A stretch of DNA of 64,000 bases from Ornithodoros turicata (Eukaryota; Arthropoda; Arachnida; Ixodida; Argasidae), in assembly GCF_037126465.1 (NCBI RefSeq), contig NW_026999450.1, positions 248,001 through 312,000 on the forward strand. The letters are read 5' to 3'. Position 1 is the first letter of the stretch. Every line of letters begins with the position of its first letter. Position numbers and translations under genes: made by a program. Of the stretch, positions 45,782-56,058 are shown in pieces. Below the pieces are notes generated by a model that made no database searches, was not told the DNA's origin, and was given only the letters and a program-made list of their open reading frames with translations.

Positions 45782-46213
45782 TCAATCCTGCTGCTTGGAT
45801 CGTGACGATTTCTCGGCACGTGTGCTTCTTTGTGTCCATGCTGCAGCCTCCTGGAGTGTCGGCCATACGGGGTCCGGCGTTCCAGTGCTTGCTGTACGTG
45901 TGGGTAGGTGACGGAGCAGCCGGGGTACCAGGGACCGCAGTCGGTGTGCGATCTGGGTGACTCCTTCAAAACTGGGGTGGAGGCCGTCAGCTGCGAGGAC
46001 TCTGGTTGGGGGCTGTCGGTGGAAACCATGGTCCAGGAAATACAGGTCACGGGCACTTCGGCACAGGGTCATCAGTCGTTGGTTGAACGCAAACGCCCGG
46101 GGATTGCATTGGAATTCGCGTCGCCTGTCAAGATAAGAACGACGGCGGTTGTAGGATCTGGGTAAGATAAGGGTACATACCACAAGTTCGATGTTTCCCC
46201 GAGAGCGAAACAT
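45782..46213 (-). pseudogene. SGNH-hydrolase-like C-terminal fragment (left arm)
   Basis: A 143-codon frame, the same as in the right arm apart from the first few codons at the centre of the palindrome. It carries VLAADGLHPSFEGVTQIAHR, where D-G-L-H is the Asp-x-x-His block of SGNH/GDSL hydrolases. The upstream blocks with the catalytic serine are absent, cut off at the palindrome centre, so it cannot be a working esterase. Esterase-type domains are known in ORF1 of some CR1-like retrotransposons, so a retroelement origin is likely. No host gene context. Confidence 0.55.
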
Positions 46214-46622
46214 CGAACTTGTGGTATGTACCCTTATCTTACCCAGATCCTACAACCGCCGTCGTTCTTATCTTGACAGGCGACGCGAATTCCAATGCAA
46301 TCCCCGGGCGTTTGCGTTCAACCAACGACTGATGACCCTGTGCCGAAGTGCCCGTGACCTGTATTTCCTGGACCATGGTTTCCACCGACAGCCCCCAACC
46401 AGAGTCCTCGCAGCTGACGGCCTCCACCCCAGTTTTGAAGGAGTCACCCAGATCGCACACCGACTGCGGTCCCTGGTACCCCGGCTGCTCCGTCACCTAC
46501 CCACACGTACAGCAAGCACTGGAACGCCGGACCCCGTATGGCCGACACTCCAGGAGGCTGCAGCATGGACACAAAGAAGCACACGTGCCGAGAAATCGTC
46601 ACGATCCAAGCAGCAGGATTGA
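46191..46622 (+). pseudogene. SGNH-hydrolase-like C-terminal fragment (right arm)
   Basis: Mirror of 45782-46213. Sequence in order: ELVVCTLILPRSYNRRRSYL, AFAFNQRLMTLCRSARDLYF, then the ADGLHPS block, then a Thr/Arg-rich tail ending KSSRSKQQD. Family resemblance is to the C-terminal third of SGNH hydrolases; the start in the 9-bp centre is artificial. About 100 bp downstream the frame gives way to a promoter-like TATATAAAGC (46760-46769) and the PLE-like end. Whether the SGNH frame and this end belonged to one element is unclear. Confidence 0.55.
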
Positions 46623-46797
46623 CTAGCCGGCTCACGGGTATTTCCTCAAGGTCCTGCTGCACAGACCCGGTCATTCCCCTTTCACTTAGTCACCAACCTA
46701 TGTTAGTCATGACAAAAGCGCATGCGCTGCTCTCTTTCCCTTGTACATAACCCTCTCCCATATATAAAGCTTGTTCTTGTCACCAAACCCCAGTCCC

Positions 46798-46830
46798 GTC
46801 GAAGGCAGCGCTGACTGCCGAAACGTCGAC
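46798..46830 (+). ncRNA. Hammerhead-like PLE end motif (right arm)
   Basis: GTCGAAGGCAG, a 6-base loop, CTGCCGAAACGTCGAC: a GGCAG/CTGCC stem preceded by GTCGA and followed by GAAAC-GTCGAC. This resembles the stem-II-plus-GAAAC half of hammerhead ribozymes in PLE terminal repeats; the CUGANGA box is not clear (CAGTCCCGTCGA). AATAAAC follows at 46850. Activity is doubtful. Confidence 0.4.
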
Positions 46831-46948
46831 CCCTATCCCTATATGTCTTAATAAACTCCCCTTTGTGTTTTCCTGTAAGCTCTTTGTCGTCTTCTGATTT
46901 TTCCTGCTTATTTCATTCTCGTGGTCAACCGCCCTCCTAAGCTTCTAA

Positions 46949-46995
<47 letters not shown>

Positions 46996-47045
46996 CCCCC
47001 TATCTATATACAACATCCTGGTCGTTTGAACCTCCATTTTGTAGC

Positions 47046-47084
<39 letters not shown>

Positions 47085-47940
47085 TTTTTCCTAGAAGAAA
47101 TCAATTGCAACACAACATATGCTGAAGGGCACTCCTGAGGTGGGCATTAGGAAGCTCCTAATACAATGTCTTAATTAACTTTCAATAATTAACGTTTTAA
47201 TTATAAAAGCTACAAAATTCTCCCAATGAGAACATCTGTTCCTTGCGGTCACCTGATATCGTACCCGTCCTCAGAACAAAAATCAGTTCGGAAGATCTCC
47301 CGTAAAAAAATCGTGAAGGAACACCGTTTTTTTCTTTACCTTGTTTATTGCGCGTTTTAGGAGAAGCGTCTTTCTTTCACCCCCAATGTGAGATGGTCGA
47401 AAGAGCACACTATCGCCCCTTGCATCCTGTAAAAATATTAAAATAAAACAGAAAATGCAGTCCAAGATGAGGGCAGTTCTGATAGAGTCACCCGGTAAAT
47501 TTGTTTTTGTTTTGTTTCCGCAAGTTAAAGCTCATCTTCGACGCATGAGGCGGCACTCGGCTCCTTCACCCTGTCACATTGGGGGTGAAGGAAAGACGCG
47601 TCTCCGAAGATGCGCAATAAACAAAATAAAGAAAAAAGCGGCGTTTCTTCACCAATTTTTTGCTGACAATCTACCGAACGGATTTTTGTTCTGAACACGG
47701 CTACGATATCAGGTGACCCAAAGGAACAGATGTTCTCATTGGGACAACTTCGTAGCTTTTATAATTAAAAAATTAATTATTGAAAGTTAATTAAGACATT
47801 GTCTTAGCAGTGTGCTAATGCCTTCCTAAGGAGTGTCCTTCAGCATATGCTATATTGCAATTGATTTAATCTCGGGAAAAAGTGATATATATTTAATAAA
47901 TATGTTCGCATTTAGCTGGGACGCCCTGTATACATGAGAA

Positions 47941-48829
47941 ACACATAGCAGACAGTTGCATCATTTGTCTGATTGTTCAATTACGTGTGTTCCATAGTAA
48001 ATGCCACGGGCACAACTTGTAAGCGGATGTCAAAGAATTCCAAAGTTTACCAATAAACAAGTCAAAGACGTCGACATAAATCGACATAAATTATTATTAT
48101 TGAAATAAAAAGAGGAAGAAAGATAATTACGTTATGTGAATTCAGTTTCCGTTACCGTTGGCACCTTTGGATTTCGTGTACGCTTCGGTTTCTGGTAATG
48201 AAAATGATAACAAATTTGTTTAGATTTCTATTCTTGTTTCCGGCGGAATTCGGGCAGTTAACGTTTATCGTTTGTGCTACTCTTTCAGGCAACCAACCCT
48301 GCATAAAATATGCGGTCTTTGGTTACAGGGAATGGATGACAATATTGCTTCTGGGTAGCTACCGTAATTGGATCAGCCCTCGAATAACCTAACGGATTAG
48401 AAGAACAATGGCGTGCACCCGCATACAGGGTGTGGTCAGAAAATCGTGCACGCTCAGCGTCTCTGCGGTGTCATTTCGTTATTAATCTATTTAGCGTTAA
48501 TAATTTAAAACAATTACGATACTCACGTATGCGCAAGGGTCCCCCTTCTGGTTGCGACAGAGGCTCTGGCGCAGCTTCAGCCAGAAGAGCCATGGTACCT
48601 TAAATGATATATGAACGTATTGATAAGGTGTCAAAAGGAATTTTATATGTAACGCGACCGCGTCGGATTTTCTGACCAGTCGGGACCAGTCAAAAAAAAA
48701 AAAAGAAACGCAACCCGTGTACTTTTCCACACAGGAGTAATTTTTTGAATCCGTGTTAGCGCCGCGAAGCAACTCTGGCTATGAGCGGCGTAGAGACGTG
48801 GGCAGATGCAGAGAGTACAGCAGGAAGGA
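47941..48829. other. No gene recognised
   Basis: Short frames; a GATAAATCGACATAAAT duplication near 48070 and an A run (48693-48706). A TACAGGGTGTGGTC motif near 48425 could be a lone end of a MITE. Confidence 0.3.
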
Positions 48830-49030
48830 GTGGAAGACAGGGGGTTAGTATGCGTCCTGGCCCGACTTCCGGGGGAACTCTGCCGACATTCGTTTGGAAA
48901 GTCTGCCAGAAAACCCAAGTAAAATCTCAGATAGCACATCCGGTGGTAGGATTAGAAGCCACGAACTCTCAGTCTTCATACGGGACCTTGGCGACCACGA
49001 ACGAGAGGATTCCATCAGCCATGCCGTTAG
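48830..49030 (-). mobile_element. tRNA-derived SINE, family 1
   Basis: Minus strand: head GGCATGGCTGATGGAATCC (box A-like) near 49024, GGCTTCTAATCC (box B-like) near 48955, then a body with GTCTGAGGTTTT-type and GTCGGCAGAGTTCCCCCGGA. The body matches 59130-59410 (shared CCGACAT...CTGCCAGAAAACCCA(A/G)). No (A)n tail at the expected left side. Confidence 0.55.
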
Positions 49031-49670
49031 TAGCCGTAATTTGCTAAACAGCACATAACATTTCGAGAACAACAACAACAACAAAAAAGAAAAAGCTGCA
49101 TTATCAAATATCATCGGGATCCCAAAAGACTCCGGATGTCCCAGGATGAACACAGATCAGTAGAGCCACTTATCAGTCGCCCCAGGCACGCTTACTGTGT
49201 GCTGACACAATGCAATTAACTAGGGCGATGGTGCTTTGTAGGGCGTAAAGCGGGTTACGTTTACGTCAACGAGCGTCCCAGATCATCACTTCTCTTCTTG
49301 TGCTGCGTTTTGTTTAGATGTTGTTCGTGTGAAATATATAAAAACTCACATAAAAAGTCTACATACAAACTATAAAAAGTCACATTTCTCAACTACAGAA
49401 AGTGCTTCTGTCTTCCTCCCTTGTTTCCGTGTCTCTCGATTTTCTTGTTCGACATCTACATACTAGCTAGCCTGCGCACTTTCCATTTTGCCGAACCCAA
49501 TTATGTCATGGACAATTTAGGATGCTCGTTCGCGTAGAAATACGATTCATTCAAGAACACTCCAAAACCATGCAGCTACCTCCGCTACAATGATTATCTC
49601 CATAGCTTCATCAACCTATTCTCTAAAGTCTGTCTGCATGAATGTGCACGCATTGGCACACAATATACAT
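49031..49670. other. No gene recognised
   Basis: A (AAC)n tract at about 49068-49084. Otherwise unique sequence with no frame over 60 codons of interest. Confidence 0.35.
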
Positions 49671-49678
49671 GACCGTAC

Positions 49679-49824
49679 CAGTGGCGGGTCTACGCCCTGG
49701 GTTTGCGGGCGGTTTGTTTGTTGAAGCGCGTAGATGGGAGAGGAGAGAGGGAAATCCTGTTTAGTTTAAATAAACTATTTTTGAGGGGCGATCGCCCCCC
49801 CCCCCCCCCCTAGATCCGCCACTG
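49679..49824. mobile_element. 146-bp hAT-type MITE with 8-bp target duplication
   Basis: Ends CAGTGGCGGGTCTA and TAGATCCGCCACTG (one mismatch). Perfect 8-bp direct repeats GACCGTAC at 49671-49678 and 49825-49832. A run of 20 or so C (49796-49810 region) lies next to the right end. CAGTGGCGGA-type ends are typical of hAT MITEs. Confidence 0.93.
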
Positions 49825-49849
49825 GACCGTACTCATATGAGATGCCTTC

Positions 49850-50867
49850 ATTGTGTTTATCTCCTCCTGTCGATTACGACTTACCAAAGATGAGAGCGAA
49901 AAGGAAGATGGTACGAAGGCAGGACATGGTGATAAAGCTTCCGATTGAGTTGCTGGGAAGAAACATGAAATCGCTCGTTTGGAACAAGTAGATGAGAAAC
50001 AGGCCATGCGTTACGTGAAACATCGAATATGCTTACCTGTTGAAACAATCGATGTGATTGTGGGTCCCCTGCACGTCCCCCAGTACATATATACGTGGAG
50101 CTGGTACAGGATGACTCGAAGCACGTGTTGTTCCCCGTGAGGTTTCGGTGAAACCGATGTGCGAGGAGGAAGGCCGCGCTGGCCGTGCGCCACATGTTTT
50201 GGAACGACGCTTCCGGGAATCCTGGGCCACATGTGACGGATTCAGCGTAAAAGTACACGTTTGCTGCGCACTTTTCGCTGCGTTATAAACAGACGTCGAT
50301 AAAGTTTCCGAAAGAGGTAGTGGAATTTCTCCACGAAATGGCTTCGCAATATTTGTTCTGCATGCTCGGAAAAGCTTTTCGTCCGTTAGTACATTCAGGG
50401 ATCGTCGAACAAACTCTGATACGTTTGGCACGTGGAACACCTGTGGTTTCACTGAAGTGCGCGAATATCTGCACATAGCAACGAGCATATTTTACATTTA
50501 TCGAAGTGTTAGGGAATTTGTCTCCTTGCACGTCCCTCAATATACGGTCAACCCTTACGTACGTGCCATCATATCCAACGTGCTTGTGTACCCAAAACCG
50601 ATAAAGTCGGCCAGCGTGATAATATTTTTTCCCTACACAAAACCACCCCATCTTACATCGAAAATACCGATACGTCCAACATTATCCTAAGTGAGACAGC
50701 TGAAAAAGGGCACGTTTTCCTTTCGATGCAACTGAAAGTTCTCAAATACTAAGCGGTCGCTCTCACTACACCACGTAATATAATAATAACTTAATAATTG
50801 GGTGTTTACGTCACGAGACAACTGAGATCATGAGCGACGCCACAGCGGTCGGTCTGTAGATTGCTTT
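49850..50867. repeat. 0.93-kb duplicated repeat, copy 1, with its left extension
   Basis: From 50067 to about 50995 (including the SINE below) it matches 61748-62674 in direct orientation with a few percent differences. Left of 50067 it matches 32345-32692 instead. Overlapping frames on both strands (50033-50488 and 50283-50651 minus; 50457-50690 plus) exist in both copies but none is conserved well enough to call a gene. Confidence 0.85.
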
Positions 50868-50871
50868 TGCC

Positions 50872-51060
50872 ACCTGAGGTTATTGAACGTGCGATGAAAG
50901 CTCATCACACGGCACCCCGTATTTAACGTCCCTCACGGAAGACGACGTGTCTAAGCAACTTGTACCCTGCCACCAAGTTGCTGACGTCCTCGGCCGGGAT
51001 CGAACGGAGCGGAGTTCGTTCGGAGCCGACGGTCGGGTCATTATACTGGTAAGCTCATAC
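50872..51060 (-). mobile_element. tRNA-derived SINE, family 2 (copy 1)
   Basis: Minus strand, head near 51055: box B GTTCGATCCCGG (51005-50994), then the body GACGTCAGCAACTTGGTGGC, AAGTTGCTTAGACACG, GAGGGACGTTAAATACGGGG and GATGAGCTTTCATCGCACG. The second copy (62547-62680 plus 63408-63445) keeps box A but lacks box B. Confidence 0.75.
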
Positions 51061-51359
51061 GGTAAGGTATGCCTTGTGCAGTGAAACAAACAAATAAACT
51101 AAATGAAAAAGCTTCTGTCATCAGATATTTCTGCTACATATTTTAAAAACGCAAAAGGAGGCTTTTGTTCTTACTATGACAGCCGTGACACGCATGTGAA
51201 GTTCGAGTCTGGTTGCACCGCTCTTACAGATATCGAAGACATCAACGTCTGCTAAAGCGAATGTTTTCGGGGAACAATAAACCGCCATTTCTTGGCTTGG
51301 TCTGTACTGAACCATTCTCATTTATATTAGTAGTACAGCATCTATGAGATTCACAAACA
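51061..51359. other. No gene recognised
   Basis: Short frames; nothing to report. Confidence 0.3.
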
Positions 51360-52825
51360 TTGCCACCAGGGCAGCGTCACCGTCGCGTCTTTGCGACTTT
51401 TTTCGCGTTTTTTTCCCGTGCCCGACAGACGGCGCCCGGAAGGAGGGCCGCTCGCGCGCTTACCGATGGGCGGCGCATGGCCGGACGGCTGCGCGGGCGC
51501 TTACCCTCGCATATTGTTCAGCCTGGGCGGACTTCTTTCGCCATTTTTCCGCCTGGGCCGACTTGACTTGCAATATTTTTCCCCGATACAACAGGTGTGT
51601 TGTAGGTGGTTTACATGCAAATACAGACATGCAAAGGATAGCCATACACAAAAGTACAAGTGAAAATGTATTTATTAAAGTCATTAGTGCCGGGAATTAT
51701 GTTATGACTCTGTGTGAAGGGGAAAAAGCCAGCCCAAAAAACCTGAAGCAGAAGAAACACAATACAATACACATAATAAACAACATACTTATTACAGGTA
51801 TGATGCTATACCATTGAAGGGGTATCACACATCATACACAATATTTTCATATGAACGTTCATACACACACGTTTTCAATGAATCAGAATTAGAATGGGTA
51901 CCACATTTAATGAAATATATTTTTAATCAATACGGTTACAATCAAAATTATAAGTTTTATTATTAAATGTCTAACATTATTACATGTGAGCACCATAGTG
52001 GAGTTTTAATTACAAAGTTCTGATGGACGTACATAACTTGTATAACTTAGCTATGTTTAATATTCCAATATGGCACAAATTTAATTAATCAGGTTCTTAT
52101 GAAGTGATCGGTGGTCGGCTCGTTGGCAGAGGGCAGTGCATTCGTTTACCGTCGCGCATTTTTCAACCTGAGCCGACTTCACTCGCGATTTTTTTTCCAG
52201 CGCGCAGTGGGGGGCGGTCCGAGTGCTCACCAGCGGGCCGAAAGGCTGAGCGTGCCCTTATCATTGTCATTTTTCACCCTGGGCCGACTTCTTTGGCGAT
52301 TTTTACGCCTGCGCCGACTTCGTTCGCATTTTTTTAGGTGGCGCGTGGGCACTTTACTCAAGTGGGGACATGCACACTGACAACACTTGGACCGACTTCA
52401 TTCATATTTTTTCTCGCTAGAACAGCTGCGCGGTGGGCGGTTTACACGCAAGTAGGGACGTGAACACTGACAACACCTGGCCCGGCTTCATTCACATTTT
52501 TCACCCTGGGCCGACTTCATTCATATTTTTCCCCGCTACAACAGCTGAGCGGCGGACGGTTTACATGCAAGTTGGGACATGCATGCTGTCATCCCAGCCA
52601 GGCGACGCTACCATAATAACACCTGGGCCAGCTTCACAGGCATTTTTTTCTTACAACAGCCGTGCAGTGGGCGGTTCACATGCAAGTATAGATATGCAAA
52701 TGATAGCCATACACAAAAATACAAGATGAAGTATATTTATTAAAGCCAATAGTGGCAGGAATTATGTTGTGACTCTGTGTGAAGGAGAAAAGCTCAACAA
52801 AGAAACATGAAACAGAAGAACAGAA
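51360..52825. repeat. Degenerate tandem repeats with CCTGGGCCGACTTC motif
   Basis: CCTG(G)GCCGACTTC(A/T)TT followed by a CATTTTT(C)n stretch and CAACAG...GGGCGGTTTACATGCAAGT recurs at about 51525, 51552, 52165, 52275, 52305, 52388, 52478, 52505 and 52620. A longer block (GCCATACACAAAA...GAATTATGTT(A/G)TGACTCTGTGTGAAGG) is present twice, at about 51600-51765 and 52670-52805. 51830-52090 between is AT-rich and unassigned. No gene; long plus frames (51344-51817) are repeat artefacts. Confidence 0.7.
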
Positions 52826-52855
52826 GAGGGACAAAGCGGGGTAGTTGGTACAAGT

Positions 52856-54214
52856 TCATATCGGCTCACTGCAGCAATAGCAGCGGACAAGGAGTTAGAA
52901 CATGGAAGAGACAAGCCACCTGCAGACTCTCAACTAAGAGATGTTTAATGAAAGAGGAAGTAGTTGAAGAACAAACATTGTGCGTCATCAAGGACATATC
53001 AGTACAGAACACGTCATAAGGTCACAGGTTTACCACGTGGTAGCCTAGAGGTTTTGCAATCACACTCCTGACCTTGAGGGTTCACCTAGATTCAATAAAT
53101 TATGTTCCCCGTTAAGATATTCGTTTTCTTGGTAAGTAAGGGATACGGAAGGGGAGCTGACACATTTTTCACCAAACATGTGGATGGCAAAGGCCTCCGT
53201 AATCTCACGTACAGTTTGATCTCTATGTGTAGAAAGCACTGAAGTCTGATGAAACATAGGTGTGCATGAACATTGCCTACAATGGAGTGCAAGGTTACTA
53301 GATGGGGCACGACCTAAGGAAGACGCGTGTTCCATTAATCTGATATTAAGACATCGACCAGATTGGCCGACATAGATCTTGCGTGAATCCAGCGGGATCA
53401 AATACACCGTCCCCAGGTTGCATGTAACAAAAGGATTGCGGTGACGCACCTCACAGACAGGTGGTGGTTTTTGTTGGTTAATTCTAGAACACAGAGATTG
53501 CAATTTTTGCGGAGCTGAAAACACAACATTAGTATCATATCTAGTTGCAATTTTCATCACATTATGAGAGACCCTGTGTATGTAGGGGATGCATACTGGC
53601 CTCCCAGGTGGTCGGGAGCGCTGGCTGATGGAGTGGTCATACTTGAATTCCTTGACCAGAGATTCTGCTGTCGTCAGAAGGAAGGTATCTGGGTAGCATG
53701 CTAGCCGGAGCCTTTCCAGGTGCGCCTCAAAGCTAAAGGCTACGGTATGAGAAACTGATTTAGTAAGCGAAGCACGCATCGCCGATTTTGCTGCCGCCCT
53801 TTTAACCAGTTTTGAGTGAGCGGAGCTATATGGAAGGAGCCCCTTTTTTGCTCTAGGATGGTATTTCCAACATGCATGATTCTCCTCATTGGTGATATAT
53901 AAATCCAAGAATTGTAGAGAATCCTGTTTAGGCAGTTCAACGGTAAGAGATAGTCCCATAGCGCTGCTTCTAAAAGTATCCAACACACTGTCTTTATCAG
54001 TACTGTAAAAAACAATAAAATCATCAACGTACCGAAATACGTGAGTCTGGGGAGTTGCCCTCAGTGCTTCACTGATGATCCTGTCACACTTTCCCAGGAA
54101 GATGTCACACAAAATCGGGGAAACACATGAACCAATAGGGGTACCACTTTTTTGTATAAAATATTGACCATCATGTTTCACAACTGTGGACTTCAAGTAG
54201 GCTGTCAAGAGCTT
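52856..54214 (-). mobile_element. Penelope-like element, minus copy (PLE pair, left arm)
   Basis: 5'-truncated PLE. The frame 53060-54208 (382 codons) is open. It forms an inverted repeat of about 1.36 kb with 54548-55905 that continues past the stop into shared 3' sequence (CCACGTGGTA, ATGACGTGTTCTGTACTGAT). Protein divergence between arms is a few percent. Confidence 0.9.
53060..54208 (-). CDS. PLE reverse transcriptase (partial) with GIY-YIG endonuclease
   Basis: PLE proteins copy their RNA and nick DNA with a GIY-YIG nuclease. From the N-terminus: KHDGQYFIQKSGTPIGSCVS (RT motif B), catalytic FRYVDDFIVFYSTD (YVDD), ELPKQDSLQFLDLYI, KGLLPYSSAHSKLVKR, a linker, then CEVRHRNPFVTC, GTVYLIPLDSRKIYVGQSGR with downstream RLMEHASSLG (the GIY-YIG core: GTVY...YVG...R...EH), LALHCRQCSC (zinc-binding Cys/His) and a C-terminal TYQENEYLNGEHNLLNLG. 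The fingers and motif A are missing, so it is inactive although open for 382 codons. It lies head to head with a second copy. Confidence 0.9.
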   Translation of the reverse strand: MTAYLKSTVVKHDGQYFIQKSGTPIGSCVSPILCDIFLGKCDRIISEALRATPQTHVFRYVDDFIVFYSTDKDSVLDTFRSSAMGLSLTVELPKQDSLQFLDLYITNEENHACWKYHPRAKKGLLPYSSAHSKLVKRAAAKSAMRASLTKSVSHTVAFSFEAHLERLRLACYPDTFLLTTAESLVKEFKYDHSISQRSRPPGRPVCIPYIHRVSHNVMKIATRYDTNVVFSAPQKLQSLCSRINQQKPPPVCEVRHRNPFVTCNLGTVYLIPLDSRKIYVGQSGRCLNIRLMEHASSLGRAPSSNLALHCRQCSCTPMFHQTSVLSTHRDQTVREITEAFAIHMFGEKCVSSPSVSLTYQENEYLNGEHNLLNLGEPSRSGV

Positions 54215-54219
54215 TTTTC

Positions 54220-55905
54220 ACAGCAAAGACGTACAAGCAAGGCATTCCCTTTTGCACAATCATAACAGAAAAGAACACGTGGCAGCGCTGCGTTTCGACC
54301 TTCCTTCACCCGCATCTAAGCAAACTCGACATTGCAGACCCTTTTGTGATAAGGAATTCCGAGCCTATTATACATTTTTTTCAGGATGGATGTGCATCTG
54401 GTCTACAGTTTCTTTCCATCGATTTGTGGATTTATTTTATTCTGTGCCCCAGGACCCTCTATTACAAGCGGTGCAAGGCCTTGTTGAGCAGTCAGGACTT
54501 GTACCTTTTCAGAATGACACTGGAATGTCTGTGATTGCCTTCTTGGGGCTCTTGACAGCCTACTTGAAATCCACAGTTGTGAAACATGATGGTCAATATT
54601 TTATACAAAAAAGTGGTACCCCTATTGGTTCATGTGTTTCCCCGATTTTGTGTGACATCTTCCTGGGAAAGTGCGACAGGATCATCAGTGAAGCACTGAG
54701 GGCAACTCCCGAGACTCATGTATTTCGGTACGTTGATGATTTTTTGGTTTTTTACAGTACTGATAGAGACAGTGTGTTGGATACATTTAGAAGCAGCGCT
54801 ATGGGACCATCTCTTACCGTTGAACTCCCTAAAGAGAATTCTCTACAATTCTTGGATTTATATATCACCAATGAGGAGAATCATGCATGTTGGAAATACC
54901 ATCCTAGAGCAAAAAAGGGGCTCCTTCGATATAGCTCCGCTCACTCAAAACTGGTTAAAAGGGCTGTAGCAAAATCAGCGATGCGTGCTTCGCTTACTAA
55001 ATCATGTTCTCATACCGTAGCCTCTAGCTTTGAGGCGCAACTGGAAAGGCTCCGGCTAGCATGCTACCCAGAGACCTTCCTACTGACGATAGCAGAATCT
55101 CTAGTCAAGGAATTCAAGTATGACCACTCCATCAGCCAGCGCACCCGACCTCCTGGGAGGCCAGTATGCATCCCCTACATACACAGGGTCTCTCATAATG
55201 TGATGAAAATTGCAACTAGATATGATACTAATGTTATGTTTTCAGCTCCGCAAAAATTGCAAAATCTGTGTTCTAGAATTAACCAACAAAAACCACCACC
55301 TGTCTGTGAGGTGCGTCACCGCAATCCTTTTGTTACATGCAACCTGGGGACTGTGTATTCGATCCCGCTGGATTACGGCAGGATCTATGTTGGCCAATCT
55401 GGTCGATGCCTTAATATCAGATTAATGGAACACGCGTCTTCCTTAGGTCGTGCCCCATCTAGTAACCTTGCACTCCATTGTAGGCAATGTTCATGCACAC
55501 CTATGTTTCATCAGACTTCAGTGCTTTCTACACATAGAGATCAAACTGTACGTGAGATAACGGAGGCCTTTGCCATCCACATGTTTGGTGAAAAATGTGT
55601 CAGCTCCCCTTCCGTATCACTTACTTACCAAGAAAACGAATATCTTAACGCGGAACATAATTTATTGAATCTAGGTGAACCCTCAAGGTCAGGAGTGTGA
55701 TTGCAAAACCTCTAGGCTACCACGTGGTAAACCTGTGACCTTATGACGTGTTCTGTACTGATATGCCCTTGATGACGCACAATATTTGTTCTTCAAATAC
55801 TTCCTCTTTCATTAAACTTCTCTTAGTTGAGAAAACTGCAGGTGGTTTGTCTCTTCCATGTTCTAACTCCTTGTCCGCGTCTATTGCTGCAGTGAGCCGA
55901 TATGA
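54220..55905 (+). mobile_element. Penelope-like element, plus copy (PLE pair, right arm)
   Basis: Extends about 330 bp further 5' than the minus copy. The 3' end after the stop (55698-55700) is shared with the left arm to 55905 (AGTGAGCCGATATGA). The two 5' ends meet at about 54215-54220. Confidence 0.9.
54252..55700 (+). pseudogene. PLE reverse transcriptase / GIY-YIG endonuclease, plus copy
   Basis: A 482-codon frame, but its first third is not the true frame: around 54340-54420 the PLE reading (DPFVIRNSEPIIHFFQDG, GLQFLSID) is in the 54346 frame, and it shifts within motif A so that VDLFYSVPQDPLLQAVQGL continues in the 54252 frame. After that: QNDTGMSVIAFLGLL, TPIGSCVSPILCDIF, catalytic FRYVDDFLVFYSTD, ELPKENSLQF, then GTVYSIPLDYGRIYVGQSGR, RLMEHASSLG and CRQCSC. 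One base shift in motif A therefore inactivates the polymerase; the N-terminus is truncated near 54220. About 95% identical to the minus copy over the shared part by eye. Confidence 0.88.
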
Positions 55906-56058
55906 AACAGAAGAACACACAATAAAGAATATGGGAAGCTAAGTTGAATATTCCAACACTGCACAATTAATCAATTTCTTATGACGTGAATAGCACACAT
56001 GCAAGGAAATAACGAGAAACACGATCAACAGCTAGCATTAATAGAGAGCCAAACCCAT

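Larger units (their letters stand above)
45493..46911. repeat. Nearly perfect palindrome, 705-bp arms, 9-bp centre
   Basis: Left arm 45493-46197 and right arm 46207-46911 are reverse complements about position 46202. All open frames come in mirror pairs whose coordinates sum to 92404, so there is no indel, and I saw no arm differences. It sits between TA repeats and has different outer flanks, so it is not a simple read-end foldback. Arm contents: a PLE-like end with hammerhead-like motif and an SGNH-like frame. Confidence 0.95.
45431..47940. mobile_element. Foldback/MITE element with long inverted arms and TA target
   Basis: Left end TACAGGGTCTCCCAGCTAAA (45431) mirrors the right end TTTAGCTGGGACGCCCTGTA (to 47940). 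The flanks are TA on both sides (alternatively TATA around CAGGGT), as for a TA-targeting DNA transposon. Inside, arms 47079-47431 and 47545-47893 are inverted copies (CACTTTTTCC, ATCAATTGCAA, CCCAATGAGAACATCTGTTC). The left arm is interrupted in its TA tract by the palindrome 45493-46911 and flanking TA repeats (46951-46991, 47048-47079). No transposase. Confidence 0.75.

Noticed and set aside
45908..46165. Antisense frames in both palindrome arms
   Set aside because: Mirror-image shadows of the SGNH-like frames on the opposite strand.
48421..48440. Lone TACAGGGTGTGG motif as a complete MITE
   Set aside because: No matching inverted end within several hundred bases.
51344..51817. 157-codon plus frame and overlapping frames
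   Set aside because: Lies in degenerate GC-rich repeats; alternative frames are equally open, and the composition is repeat-driven.
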